From the NCBI GenBank assembly GCA_020746835.1, contig JAGPNK010000003.1, forward strand, positions 682,001 through 746,000: a stretch of DNA of 64,000 nt, in the 5' to 3' direction. Shown piece after piece: positions 22,554-31,966 of the stretch (its first letter is position 1; the number at the start of each line of letters is the position of its first letter). The stretch is from Stachybotrys elegans. Its lineage: Eukaryota > Ascomycota > Sordariomycetes > Hypocreales > Stachybotryaceae. Under the pieces are notes generated by a model, which ran no database searches, was not told where the DNA came from, and was given only the letters and a program-made list of their open reading frames with translations. The translations under genes were made by a program, and so were the position numbers.

Positions 22554-24135
22554 CTACGTCTTGCCGATGGCGCTGTCATACCACCCATGCCCTGCGATTC
22601 CAGTCCGTAGATGACGGTGATACTCTACCTCTACGGATTGGAGTTCTGTATATGCCATCATATCCAAACCAACACCAATGGTTTGTATACCGCCTTCCCT
22701 TCTCACGACACCCATGCCGTACGTTGGCATACCTCTCCTCCCACGAACTGCGGTTCGGATTCCACTGTACGTGCTCCGGGGTATCTGAGGAAGTTTCCAA
22801 TGGCCTTGAGACGGCTTTCCCTGAGGGCTTTCCACAACAATCTCATTGGACGTTGGCGCTGCTAGTAAATTGGATTGGTTGAAGGACGAGAATCCAGCCC
22901 TAGACTGAGCCAGCCACCTCTTACATAGCGGAAATATGACGGGAAGACAAGCACACGTTATACCGAGATTGACCTCGGCCATGCTGTTATATCGTTATAG
23001 TGAGCTGGAGTGGCTTGGCATATCTCAGAGGACTTACGCCAATGCATATGCCGGTGTAGAGAGCCAGTATGGATCAATGATGCCCTGATTCAGGATCGAG
23101 TGGTAGTTGTCGAGGCGGGACGCTATTCCGGCTGCAGATAGGCTGCAAGCTCTGCAGCAACGCAAGAGATCAGCAATGCACCAGTCATGTGTAGCCGAGG
23201 CTTACAACAACCCCGTGAGAAAAAGTCCCGATAAGGCTATCTTTTTCTTGTTGTTCATGTTCAAACGCGCGACTGTTGCCACTGGTATAATGAGAATGTA
23301 GAAGTCTGTGAATGTGCTCAAGCAACCCAATGTGACGCCGATCACAGGGCTTGATTGAGCTGCCCGTAATGCTGTTGGCGTCGACAGCCAATCTTCTCCA
23401 GGATGGGGTACGGTATATGCCACCCACACACCCATACAAACTAGATACGACACAGCTGTGAATACCACTCCGGACCACAGCATGGCGCTGCTCTGGCGGG
23501 AGGCGTAGAACATTCGTCGATAGAGAAGACACAGGGCGATCTTCGTCAACATGGCAGCACTGGCGTATATTGCGGTTACTGCCGAGCTAATCTGGGCTCA
23601 GTTAGTTGCGTGACTCCTGATATATGATAGGTGGCCAAACCATGTAAGTTTTGGGTGTAACCGCGCTGACTGGCATATCCCAAAAATGACGACCATACAT
23701 ATTGTCATGAACTGTCGAGTATCAGTTAAGCGGACCACTTGAGAGTTTTTGGGGGGTATTTTCTGCTTACCGCTAAGCATCAAAGTCACACAAGTTGCCA
23801 CAGCGGTAGCCTTGAGAAATTAGTAAAATACTGTTGTGTTGTCTATAGTTGGATGAAGCCGGGACGTACGCCTGCGGAGATGATGAAGTCTGACGACGGA
23901 ATTGAGCATATGAACATGTCAACGGAGTATATCGCATGAAACACGTACAATCATCTGCTTGGAAGCCATGTGCCAGCTTGTGTCGAGCGTAAACGCGCAG
24001 AGAGATGGAAACCAAGACCAACGGCAGTGTGGTATAGATGGAGACTCGCGGCTGCCAAGCTTGGGATGGAGGATCAATAAGATTAGAGATTTGCCCAGGA
24101 GGTGCGGCATATACAGGAGTCTTGTCGGGATCCAT
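22554..24135 (-). CDS. Fungal rhodopsin-like seven-helix integral membrane protein (Fung_rhodopsin family)
   Basis: Seven exons: 24135-23949, 23889-23870, 23810-23771, 23711-23641, 23591-23206, 23151-23038 and 22983-22554, giving 415 residues. Every junction keeps frame and restores the family pattern: PPGQISNLIDPPSQ at the N-terminus, YARHKLAHGFQADDYFIISAG, GRHFWDMPVSAVTPKTYM, YASAAMLTKIALCLLYRRMF, then PVIGVTLGCLSTFTDFYILIIPVATVARLN and a last helix MAEVNLGITCACLPVIFPL. Such proteins (related to the extracellular-loop domain of PTH11-type receptors) sit in the plasma membrane; most have no known ligand. Exon 2 is only 20 nt. The cytoplasmic tail of about 120 residues has no clear motif. Longer N-terminal frames (to 24300) are rejected because the family begins at MDPDKTP. 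Confidence 0.9.
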
Positions 24136-24928
24136 GGTGCCCGGCAGCTGATAGGAAATATTCTTGATGACAGAAAGAATGATATGATCGAAGTATGTAC
24201 GGCGAGAGGGGAAGAGCCACAGGGCAAAGCAAGTCAGGATAGAATGAATATCTAACGGGAGAACTAGGATTAGTAAAAGTGCCCTTGATAAGTTCGCCAT
24301 TCAAAGGGCAGGCTATTTGTGATACAGGAAAACGAAGGCCTGTAACTGCACGTTCACAACTCGTGATGGCAAACCAAGAACTGTTTTGGGGGCTTGCACT
24401 TTGGTATGTGGAGAAGAGCCCGGGAAAGTATGACGGCAAATGTTGAGCATAAGCGTAGGGTGGTAGTTGTTGGCTGTCAACCGTCTGCTTTTGAACGGAC
24501 CCCATTATGTGTGGGATTTCCCGTTCGTGTGCCCCAATGGGATACAGACCAGTGACTTCGAGGAGGCCCCCTCTGACGATAAAGACGATATCAGATCAAT
24601 AGATAACAATTGGTTAGACGGACCCCATTATCGTGGTGGAAAACAGCCGACTACATGATGCACTTTTCCTGCTCTCCACAACTACCATGGATTTGTTGCT
24701 AGGGCCGGTCCTAAATCATCTAAACACCGACATGGGGTGTTGTATTCAAGTGCACCGCTATTTCGCTCGAGTGGATAGATTCATGCACATTCATGATGCT
24801 GTAGTGACATGGGATTCCTGACGCAATGAGCGTTGAGGGCGCTTACACTAAATCTGGACTTGTCGACGCCCGCTGAGATGGGCCATCCTAACCATGTGAT
24901 TGAAGCCCATGGCAACAGTAGAAGCTAC
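24136..24928. other. Intergenic region with a 14-bp direct repeat
   Basis: About 790 bp. ACGGACCCCATTAT occurs at 24495-24508 and again at 24618-24631, 123 bp apart. No gene recognised. Confidence 0.6.
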
Positions 24929-26577
24929 CTAAATCTCCTTTGAGATCCGGCTCGTGTCTATGGCAATTTGTGTGGTAAAGACGTAGGGTCTGTCGAAGCA
25001 TGCATCCCAGCTCGTCTCCCCTGACTTCCAGAACGATTCTAGCACGTCGACTGCTGTAAGAGGCGCGTACGTACCAGCTTGGCGGCTCATCTTCCGAAGC
25101 TCATCGACGACAAATCCGCGCACAGCCATGTCACCGTGGACGGCCTCCACTCCTAGTATTACCAGTGGCCAGAGCATGAATGACCTGATTCTCAGGGAGG
25201 ATAGGGCCGGTGTAAGGAGGTCTCGTAAAGATTGAGAGTGCGCTGCTCTCATGGCTGACAGAACAGGCGTCTTGGGAAGAACAGACACGCTATGCAGCGA
25301 TGAAATACAGTATAGAACAACGCTTGACTGGTATGTCTTTCCAGCGAGCGTCCAATCCTCTGTACAGTGTCCCTTGGTGATAGCCCATTCTTCGGGCGAG
25401 AACTCGAGCAAATGAGTGAGAATTGCGTATGCCTGCTGGCTAAGGTCGGAAACAAGAATGTCACCTGGACCCAGCCATGCGGCTTGTTCGCGAAGATGGC
25501 TGATTTTGATGATATCAGCGAGCAGCATCGGAGGGCACATCTGGAACGGCAGCGCTTTGGAGCCGTGGTGGTCGAGCATGATATCCAGCAGTTCCAGGTT
25601 CGACGCTGTCATATAGAGGCAGCTTGCAGGGCATGTCGTGTTTCTGATGAGTGAGATGCTGAATAGGAGTCAGCAGATCTTCCTACAATACCGAGCGGTG
25701 AATCGTACAACCACAGCGTCCGGAAGAGTGGCCCGCATCCTCGCCTCCTTGCCAAGTCCTGTATGCCTCCGCGCAGGGCAATCATCTTCTCGATCCCCTG
25801 CAGATGGCACTGCCAGCCAATAGTATTGCTATGCTGGGCCTTGATGCCATCGTGTCAGTTGCTGTAACGCATGTGCGGGTGCTACTTACGTCAGTAAGAA
25901 GAAGTGTCAACACGCCGGCAATCACCAAATCACTTGGGCCTTGTGTTTCTGCGCTCAGTTGAGCGCGGAGTGACTTGATGGCTGCGCCGCGATATCGGTA
26001 GAACTTCTCTGTTAGAGGATGACGATTAAAATCCTCCCCCTCTTTGTTGAGGCGGTGATTCAGAACCATGCAGAGCATCCCGAACCGAACATAGTCGGGC
26101 AGGTTGATTGCGCTTTGCACATGGGCTTGCGATAGAGGGTATATATGGGGGTTTTGCCCAAGATCGTTCAGGTGGATAAGATCTTGGTAGATGCAACTGT
26201 TGACTACCACATATTTAGCAGAGACTCATTCAGACAGCTTATTTATGCGCACAGTACTCAACAGCGTTTCCCAGATTGAGAACGTCGCCATAGAGAGCGG
26301 GAGGCGAGGGAGACATGACACTAAGAGAATCTGTAAGACCCCGGGATGCCGCGTGAGTATCGGCAATCGGTGTCGTGGCTTTCTTCTTCGTCTGTCTGCG
26401 CGATCGCGACTTGACTTGTCCTGTAGCCAACCATTTCAGCACTTTGGGCTTCTCGCTGCCATATCCAGGGCAAGCAACCCCCGAGTTGGCGCATCTCTTG
26501 CAGCCGGGCTGAGCAGAGTCACAGACAAGATAACGCCGGCGGCATTCCCAACAGTGAGTTTTACGGCTTTTGTCCAT
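24929..26577 (-). CDS. Zn2Cys6 transcription factor with Fungal_trans_2-type domain
   Basis: Exons 26577-26253, 26203-25890, 25839-25709 and 25658-24929 give 499 residues. The ATG at 26577 puts the binuclear cluster at the very start: Cys9-x2-Cys12-x6-Cys19-x6-Cys26-x2-Cys29-x6-Cys36, followed by a basic linker (KSRSRRQTKKK) that would contact DNA. The rest matches fungal-specific regulatory domain type 2: NAVEYFNSCIYQDL, AAIKSLRAQL, LVIAGVLTLLLTD, GIEKMIALRGGIQ, LFRTLWFISLIRN, and the C-terminal PLVILGVEAVHGDMAVRGFVVDEL. Introns have donors GTGCGC, GTAAGT and GTACGA; the third is deduced from phase (TT|C). Target genes are unknown; the RTA1 gene next to it, on the same strand upstream, and the membrane protein downstream are candidates by position only. 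Confidence 0.88.
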
Positions 26578-27097
26578 GTTTGCGATCGCGACTCGCTTTG
26601 GCGGCGATAAGAGGAGGAGTGTCAGGACAGGGGCTTGGCTGTGAGCCGACGTCCCATTAAGTCTGCTCAGGAGCAAAACCTTACATAATGCAGCTGACAG
26701 GGGACGAAACCGAGAGATTGAACTGTCCAGGGTCCGGTTTTGTAGCAGCTCTTGGTGTAAAGCGAAAACGACAGGGACTGGAAAGATTTGCCTGTATTTT
26801 AACATCGAATACAGAGACTAAGAGGTGGTAGATGAATCAACAAATGATCTGCTCTATTTTGACTGGATTCTTGTCTTCCAAGACCGATGTGTTGTGCATA
26901 CAGGAAATTATATAACCGTCAGTCCAGACTAGTAGCTCGGATCACTTCGAAAAATACAAAAGAAATAAAACTAAGCTAACACCAGGGTCCCAAGCCTGAC
27001 CACTTATTGAGAGTTGGAGTTGACTCAAGCAGTTTGGTGTTTGCAGTCCGGAGCTCTCTTCAATACTCCAATTGCCAATTGGATGGTAGACCGAGTT
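26578..27097. other. Intergenic region
   Basis: Promoter of the Zn2Cys6 gene and 3' flank of RTA1. An open frame continues upstream of the regulator ATG (to 26805) without the look of coding sequence. Confidence 0.5.
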
Positions 27098-28263
27098 TCA
27101 AGTCCTCTGTAGAGCCATCATTGAAAGCTCTTGTGAAGCGTGGTTTGGTTTCTCCTTGTGATACAGCAGACCGAAGGTAACCACGTGTACAATCTTGGCT
27201 CCCAAGGACCGTTGATCGATGAGCTGTTGTCCCTCAATTTCATTCCCATCTTGTGCCAGATACTTGTGATATTCTTTTGGCAAGTACCGGCCTGGAGTCC
27301 AAACGATCCAAACTATCGAGTTCAAGAGCATGAAGCTTGCCTCAAAGACAAGAAAATATGCCTCGTATAAGAAAATAGGATCCAAATGCTGTAGGGACTC
27401 CATATCGTTGATCTGGACATGCGACTCCCTGGCATGCTGTACCAGTCGGTAAACACACCGCCCCAAGATGAGCGCCATGCTGGCGTACAAGGCTTGCAGT
27501 ACGGTCTTGACGTTATGGTACCCGGATCCTCCTTTGATGCAGCGTGTGTGGAATATCCCCGCGAGGCCGAAGAAGACGGTGATAACCACTACCTGAGTGC
27601 TGATGGCTATGATCGTCATGATACTTCCTGCTTGCTGTTGTGATGGCCTCGACGTGGGGTTGACTGCCAATGATGCACCAAGGGTGTTGAGCACCTCGAC
27701 GACAAGCATCAAGGTACCAAATATCCGGAGGACCAAATGTGCGGGTATAGGAGCGGAGTACGGAACGTAGTAGAATAGTCGGCCGAGAATATGGTAGTTG
27801 GAGAGCTCAAGCAGCGGACTAAGCAAGAAGCGAGGGTGTCAGCAAGGTTGCGCGATGGCTTTGCGTGCAAGGCTCACGAACGGGCAGATGTAGATGAATA
27901 TCTGGCTTAAGATGAACGTGACGAGAGGAGAAGCATCATTTCCATCATATTGATAGTTGCGAGATCCGTATATTCGCAGCGCGTATCCAGCCGTCATCGT
28001 GATGGCGCAAATGGTGTTGATTCCTATTAGGTTGAAGGAGTTGTGGCGCCTGTAGCGTCAGAAACACGCGGAAACCGCCAAAAGTGAAGCACCTACAACC
28101 CTTGCCAAATAAAGGCAGCGGCCGTGATTCCATAGCCGATCGTGAATAATATGGGTGCGGTTTGATCGGGGGCGTAGAAGTAGAGGCTGAAGAGGACTGT
28201 CTTGCGTTAGAAAGGCAGGAGGAGGTGAGCGCAAGCAAACTTACCGGGTTCTCCGTGCGACAT
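27098..28263 (-). CDS. RTA1-like seven-transmembrane protein
   Basis: Exons 28263-28245, 28196-28100, 28049-27882 and 27818-27098 give 334 residues. The first exon is only 19 nt (MSHGEP plus one base). The spliced protein has seven hydrophobic segments and the family landmarks: YAPDQTAPILFTIGYGI, CPPLLELSNYHILGRLF (the P-x7-Y-x2-LGR motif after helix 3), VLRIFGTLMLVVEVLNTLGASL, and near the end a conserved E-A-x-F-V-F-E-A pattern (LYEAYFLVFEASFMLLN). RTA1 and RSB1 of yeast are linked to aminocholesterol resistance and sphingoid-base release, so a lipid-related membrane role is possible. The second donor (GTTGTAGG) is weak, but phase and the resulting WQGRHNSFN sequence support it. Confidence 0.88.
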
Positions 28264-28722
28264 TCTGGCGGCTTAAAAAGAAACAAGCTCTATGACGATG
28301 AACCTTTGCAGGATGTTAGAGAAAAATGCATATCCAGAGAGTTGCCATGGCATTTCGCCTTTATATTCGAACGCCCGAAGCCGCCGCGTCAGACTGCCAT
28401 CTCCTGGACTTCCCGATTAGGAAAATAGAAATGCCAAGACACAACCGAGCCGGGGTCTTACACCATCAAGTGGCATTGCTTAACCAGGGTCCCAAAGTCT
28501 TTCTGCTCCGCAAGCATGAAACTGTTTACGAAGCGTCAGCAATTTGGGGCGGCCGTACAGATATCTCGCAATTTCATGCCTTGCTATCTACGCTAAGTCT
28601 GGCTTACACACGATTGCTGAACTTTGGATCTATTTCATGTTGGAAATTGCTCTTCCACAGATCCTGGGCCTTCGCTTTCGTCTCCTGTCCCTCCGCGTGT
28701 TCTACGCAAGAGACATGGCAGA
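28264..28722. other. Intergenic region, no intact gene
   Basis: It lies between the RTA1 start and the HET relic. Open frames on the plus strand (28326-28760 and 28544-28804) overlap the relic in antisense and show no family. Confidence 0.5.
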
Positions 28723-29060
28723 TCATGCGAGTGTCTTATCCGCGATCTCCCCAAACATGACGCCGTCAAATAGGCCACCCCTACCAGAACGTGCGTCGTT
28801 GTGATAAATGGCCTGGAGATCCGCGGGACCACGGCCCCCGACATCAGGCAGCATACATGCCCTGGAGCAACCACCTTAGGCCCAAGACCAATGCATCCCT
28901 TTTTCGTCACAAATAGCCCCCGGTATTCCGTCATAATCGGTGAGCCTCCGATAACTGATACGGCGTGGTGGTCTGATCCCTGGCTGGATTCGTACATTTC
29001 ATGAGTACGTAGGACGGCTTGGACTGCAGCATTGGCAAGGCTGGCACCATGGCTAGGCAA
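28723..29060 (-). pseudogene. Relic of a HET (heterokaryon incompatibility) protein, C-terminal part, frameshifted
   Basis: The minus-strand frame reads RGLFVTKKGCIGLGPKVV, then GHVCCLMSGAVVPRISRPF and HVLVGVAYL. This is the well-known C-terminal signature of HET-domain proteins (R-x-F-x-T-x-x-G-x-x-G-L-G-P, G-D-x-V-x-V-L-x-G-x-x-V-P-x-x-L-R-P, L-V-G-E-A-Y-V). Directly after it, in the next frame, comes DGVMFGEIADK, the expected continuation (usually GIMxGE). The two are joined by one missing base near 28765-28770, so the gene is broken here. No ATG begins the frame, and no HET domain (the YVALSYVWG-type core) is seen upstream, although decayed sequence extends to about 29420. HET proteins trigger cell death when incompatible hyphae fuse. 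Confidence 0.6.
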
Positions 29061-29873
29061 AGGTAGTCTTGCAAAACCAGCTTTGAAGTTTGCGAGGTTA
29101 TCTACACACCTACAGCGCTTTCCACGCGTACGCTGTAATTACGAAGTCGCTAACATCTGAAGCTGCCCCGGACGCAGGAGGTCGAGACTCGCCCGGGGAC
29201 TCACGCCCTACTGGAGGCAAAAACTCATGACAGAGGTATGCTGACTTTAAAATTTTAGCTGCATCCAGGGGGCTGAAGAGGGTATAATGAGCATCATCTT
29301 GCGCCACTTGGAGATCAGATTCGAGGAGGGAAGACAGCCCTAGCATTATTGCCGCAAGAGAGAGGTATAAGTAACGTGGAAGAGACGGTGACAGACCTAT
29401 GACGAGCTGTAATACCAAGATGCATTGAAAGCTACTACGAGAGACAGTTGAGGTTATGACATTATATTACTATCATATGCCCCTTTTTCCTTGACCTTGG
29501 TGGCAAATGAGGAGTGAGTGTATGCACGTCGCACTATGTCAAATTAACACTACCTTAAAATCTACATGAGTCCTTGCTCGAAAAGAAGATAGAAATTTAT
29601 TGAATCTTCTGAAGCTAAACTACAAAGCAATCACTTGAGGTAGTGTGTCTATATTTCCAACACTCATCCAAAGCCTTCCTAAAACTTGAGCAGCCATTGC
29701 TATCCATATAAGCCATAAAACTCCACTGAATCCTCGCGTCCAATGTCCAGGAAAATATTGAAATCATTCTATCCTTGGACAGCATGAAATATGGTGATGA
29801 TGACAAGAGGTATACAGTCCGAGTGGTGCCCAGCATGAAACATATGCCGCACGTAAGGGCTCACGCTTTTCCT
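29061..29873. other. Decayed or intergenic sequence upstream of the HET relic
   Basis: A 102-residue minus-strand frame (29110-29418) could be further debris of the HET gene but shows no recognised motif. The rest is AT-rich with no gene seen. Confidence 0.4.
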
Positions 29874-30605
29874 TCACGACGTCCAGATCTCGCTGTTATC
29901 GTTGGCCAAATTTAAACCACTTATGCTTTCGATATCGGCGAATGGCTGTCGACGTGGCCACCAGTCCCTCGGTTCTATTTCACGACCGTCGCTGACGGTA
30001 TCCTGCTTGTCCGACGGCTGTCTGCTGTCATAGTCACAGACGCGCTTCAAGTCTGGGTCCCAGGCCCAGACTTGGCAGATGTTGTCAGGAGATAGGTCCT
30101 CGAGCCTGAAGTCTCCCAGTACACTCCCGTGCCTGGTCAGCACGTCGAACATGGCTGTCCAGGTTGGCATCCCGCCGGCCGAGGTGGCTGAGCGGCTGGA
30201 AAGAAAGTAGCGTCGTCCACATTGGTAGCCGTAGCCAGCCACATCCCACCCGCACTCGACAACTTGTATTGACTCTTTGGCACATATGATATGGGTGGCG
30301 GTATGGTTGACGTTTGACATGTTCCAGTAGAAGCCTTGCCGAAGAAGCAAAGGGAGGTCCATCACCACGATAGAGATGACTGCAAACCACTCCACAGGAC
30401 CGCCATTCAGATCAGATCCGAGCGGCACAAACGTTTGTGTCACTCTCCAGCACCTGGGAGGAATATATTGGACATAACGCCCAATTGGGACTTGAGACAA
30501 GGGCCTCAAATCGTATGGCGGGTGTATTCTCGTCTCGGATTCACTGGTTGGTGATGGCGTGGTGAGGCGATGAGCACACGCATTTGAGCTAACAAAGGCG
30601 CCCAT
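29874..30605 (-). CDS. Hypothetical protein, possibly membrane-associated
   Basis: The frame is open from 30698, but the first ATG is at 30605, giving 243 residues (MGAFVSSNACAHRLT...). It has one moderately hydrophobic stretch (VEWFAVISIVVMDLPLLL) near residue 85, a Cys-bearing central part (HIICAKESIQVVECGWDVAGYGYQCG) and an acidic C-terminus rich in Asp, Arg and Trp (EPRDWWPRRQP). I do not recognise the family. Codon use is compatible with a gene. An upstream exon is possible, since the frame before the ATG has no stop for about 90 nt and then a TAG. The gene is a neighbour of the short membrane protein at 31.1 kb on the same strand; both may be lineage-specific. Confidence 0.45.
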   Translation of the reverse strand: MGAFVSSNACAHRLTTPSPTSESETRIHPPYDLRPLSQVPIGRYVQYIPPRCWRVTQTFVPLGSDLNGGPVEWFAVISIVVMDLPLLLRQGFYWNMSNVNHTATHIICAKESIQVVECGWDVAGYGYQCGRRYFLSSRSATSAGGMPTWTAMFDVLTRHGSVLGDFRLEDLSPDNICQVWAWDPDLKRVCDYDSRQPSDKQDTVSDGREIEPRDWWPRRQPFADIESISGLNLANDNSEIWTS

Positions 30606-31129
30606 GGTGACAGTGGCGGCGACGTTCGTGATGAGTAGGGCTGATCGGACGGGGGTATCGGATTGGGACGAACCGTCCGAGATTGAAAGCCGCAACAAGT
30701 TTCTTGACTAGGGATTGATGAAGGAATTGACTGTGTGTGGAATCTGCTTGCTGTTTGTTGGTCCGGCCGATGTTCAACACTGGTGGTAGATTCGATAGAT
30801 GATGCTCGCAGATCTTCGCCCAGTAGCTTTCCGATGTGGCGACGGATACTACTGGGTATTATGAGGGAGGTTCTAGCATAGCGCTACATCAGAATCAGAA
30901 AGGGCACAAAAAAGGGAGGAAACTTTATATGCAAAGTGCTGCCAGGCGCGCGTCATCAGGTGATGGGCAGATCACGTCATTCCCAACGATAAGTGTACAT
31001 AAAATACATGGAGAGGGGAGCATCATCAACTCGAGTCGTGTGATATGAATTGATAATGGTATTCGGCATTTGTCATCCAAGTATCACGAAAGAGATGGGG
31101 AGAGGAGTAAGAGAGCGGTCCCTGACTCG
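30606..31129. other. Intergenic region
   Basis: About 520 bp with no gene or repeat recognised. Confidence 0.5.
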
Positions 31130-31594
31130 CTATCCCGAGGTCTCCTGCGAGAGATGAAGACACTTCGTGATCGTATTGACGAGCCACGGGACACCGTTTA
31201 TGCAAAGCAGGATCACGCATAACAGTATAAGAAGGATCAAAAGGCAGAGGATGAGGAAAAGGAGGAACTTGGCGAAGAGTACCAGGGCTCTTGCGCCTGG
31301 TGCCCGAGCAGAGTGTGAGTAGCGACCCAAGGGCGCAAAGCAGGCTGTGCAACCTTGCCAGCAACGGCTTAGCACTTCTGCGGCCACAGCACGACGCTGG
31401 CCGGTCTTGGCTTTGACGTGTACTGTTCTTGCGTCAGTATTTGCGGCATGGAAGCAGTAGTAGAAGAGCGGCATACGTGGTCCTCGATTGGTTGGCTCAA
31501 GCTCCAAGGTGTATAAACTGGCCGGGGAAGATGCCCGGCTCGTGCTCACAAGCCCCATCTCGATAGAGGGGAGATTGTCGAAGGATGACGCCAT
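31130..31594 (-). CDS. Small single-pass membrane protein, unknown
   Basis: ATG at 31594. The frame gives 154 residues unspliced. A good intron lies at 31423-31476 (GTATGC donor, ACTGAC branch, AACAG acceptor), 54 nt long and stop-free, so the spliced form is 136 residues and stays in frame (CCA C|TA CAC). The N-terminal part is Ser/Pro-rich; after a Cys-containing basic segment (RCWQGCTACF) comes one long, almost pure Leu/Ile membrane span (VLFAKFLLFLILCLLILLILLCVILLC, described here by its positions about 88-114 of the spliced form), then a short tail. This is the pattern of a tail-anchored or type II protein. No family recognised. Confidence 0.5.
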   Translation of the reverse strand: MASSFDNLPSIEMGLVSTSRASSPASLYTLELEPTNRGPRMPLFYYCFHAANTDARTVHVKAKTGQRRAVAAEVLSRCWQGCTACFAPLGRYSHSARAPGARALVLFAKFLLFLILCLLILLILLCVILLCINGVPWLVNTITKCLHLSQETSG

Positions 31595-31966
31595 GCTGGG
31601 ACGAGGATGATGCTCGGTTGGGGAGTGGAACTGGAAATTGCCTGGTCAAGAGAAAGCCTCCTGCGAGACATATATCATGAATGGCGCCCTAGGAAAGTTT
31701 CACATTAGGTTGCCGCATGGCCATCACTCGCAACTCAATGTTATGAATCGAAGAAAAGTCTATAGAGTAGTGAAAGGCTTTAGCGATTTTGTAGTTTTGC
31801 AACATGAACCCCAACTCCATCTCGACGGCGATTTCCAATCTACCGCATCTTCGGAAGCAACCCTCAAGCTCAGCCACCTGTGGCCCCAACAAAGTGTGAA
31901 CAAAGAGAAGAAAGTTAAAGGGGAAAAAAGGAAATAAGTGAAAGAAAAAGTACAAATGGTATCTAT
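31595..31966. other. Intergenic region
   Basis: About 370 bp upstream of the small membrane gene and downstream of the SH3 gene. Nothing recognised. Confidence 0.5.

Noticed and set aside
26578..26805. 76-residue N-terminal extension of the Zn2Cys6 factor
   Set aside because: Zn2Cys6 proteins of this type begin right before the cluster, and the extension is hydrophobic and unlike coding sequence of the family.
28326..28804. Plus-strand frames of 144 and 86 residues
   Set aside because: They overlap the HET relic in antisense and have no recognised domain.
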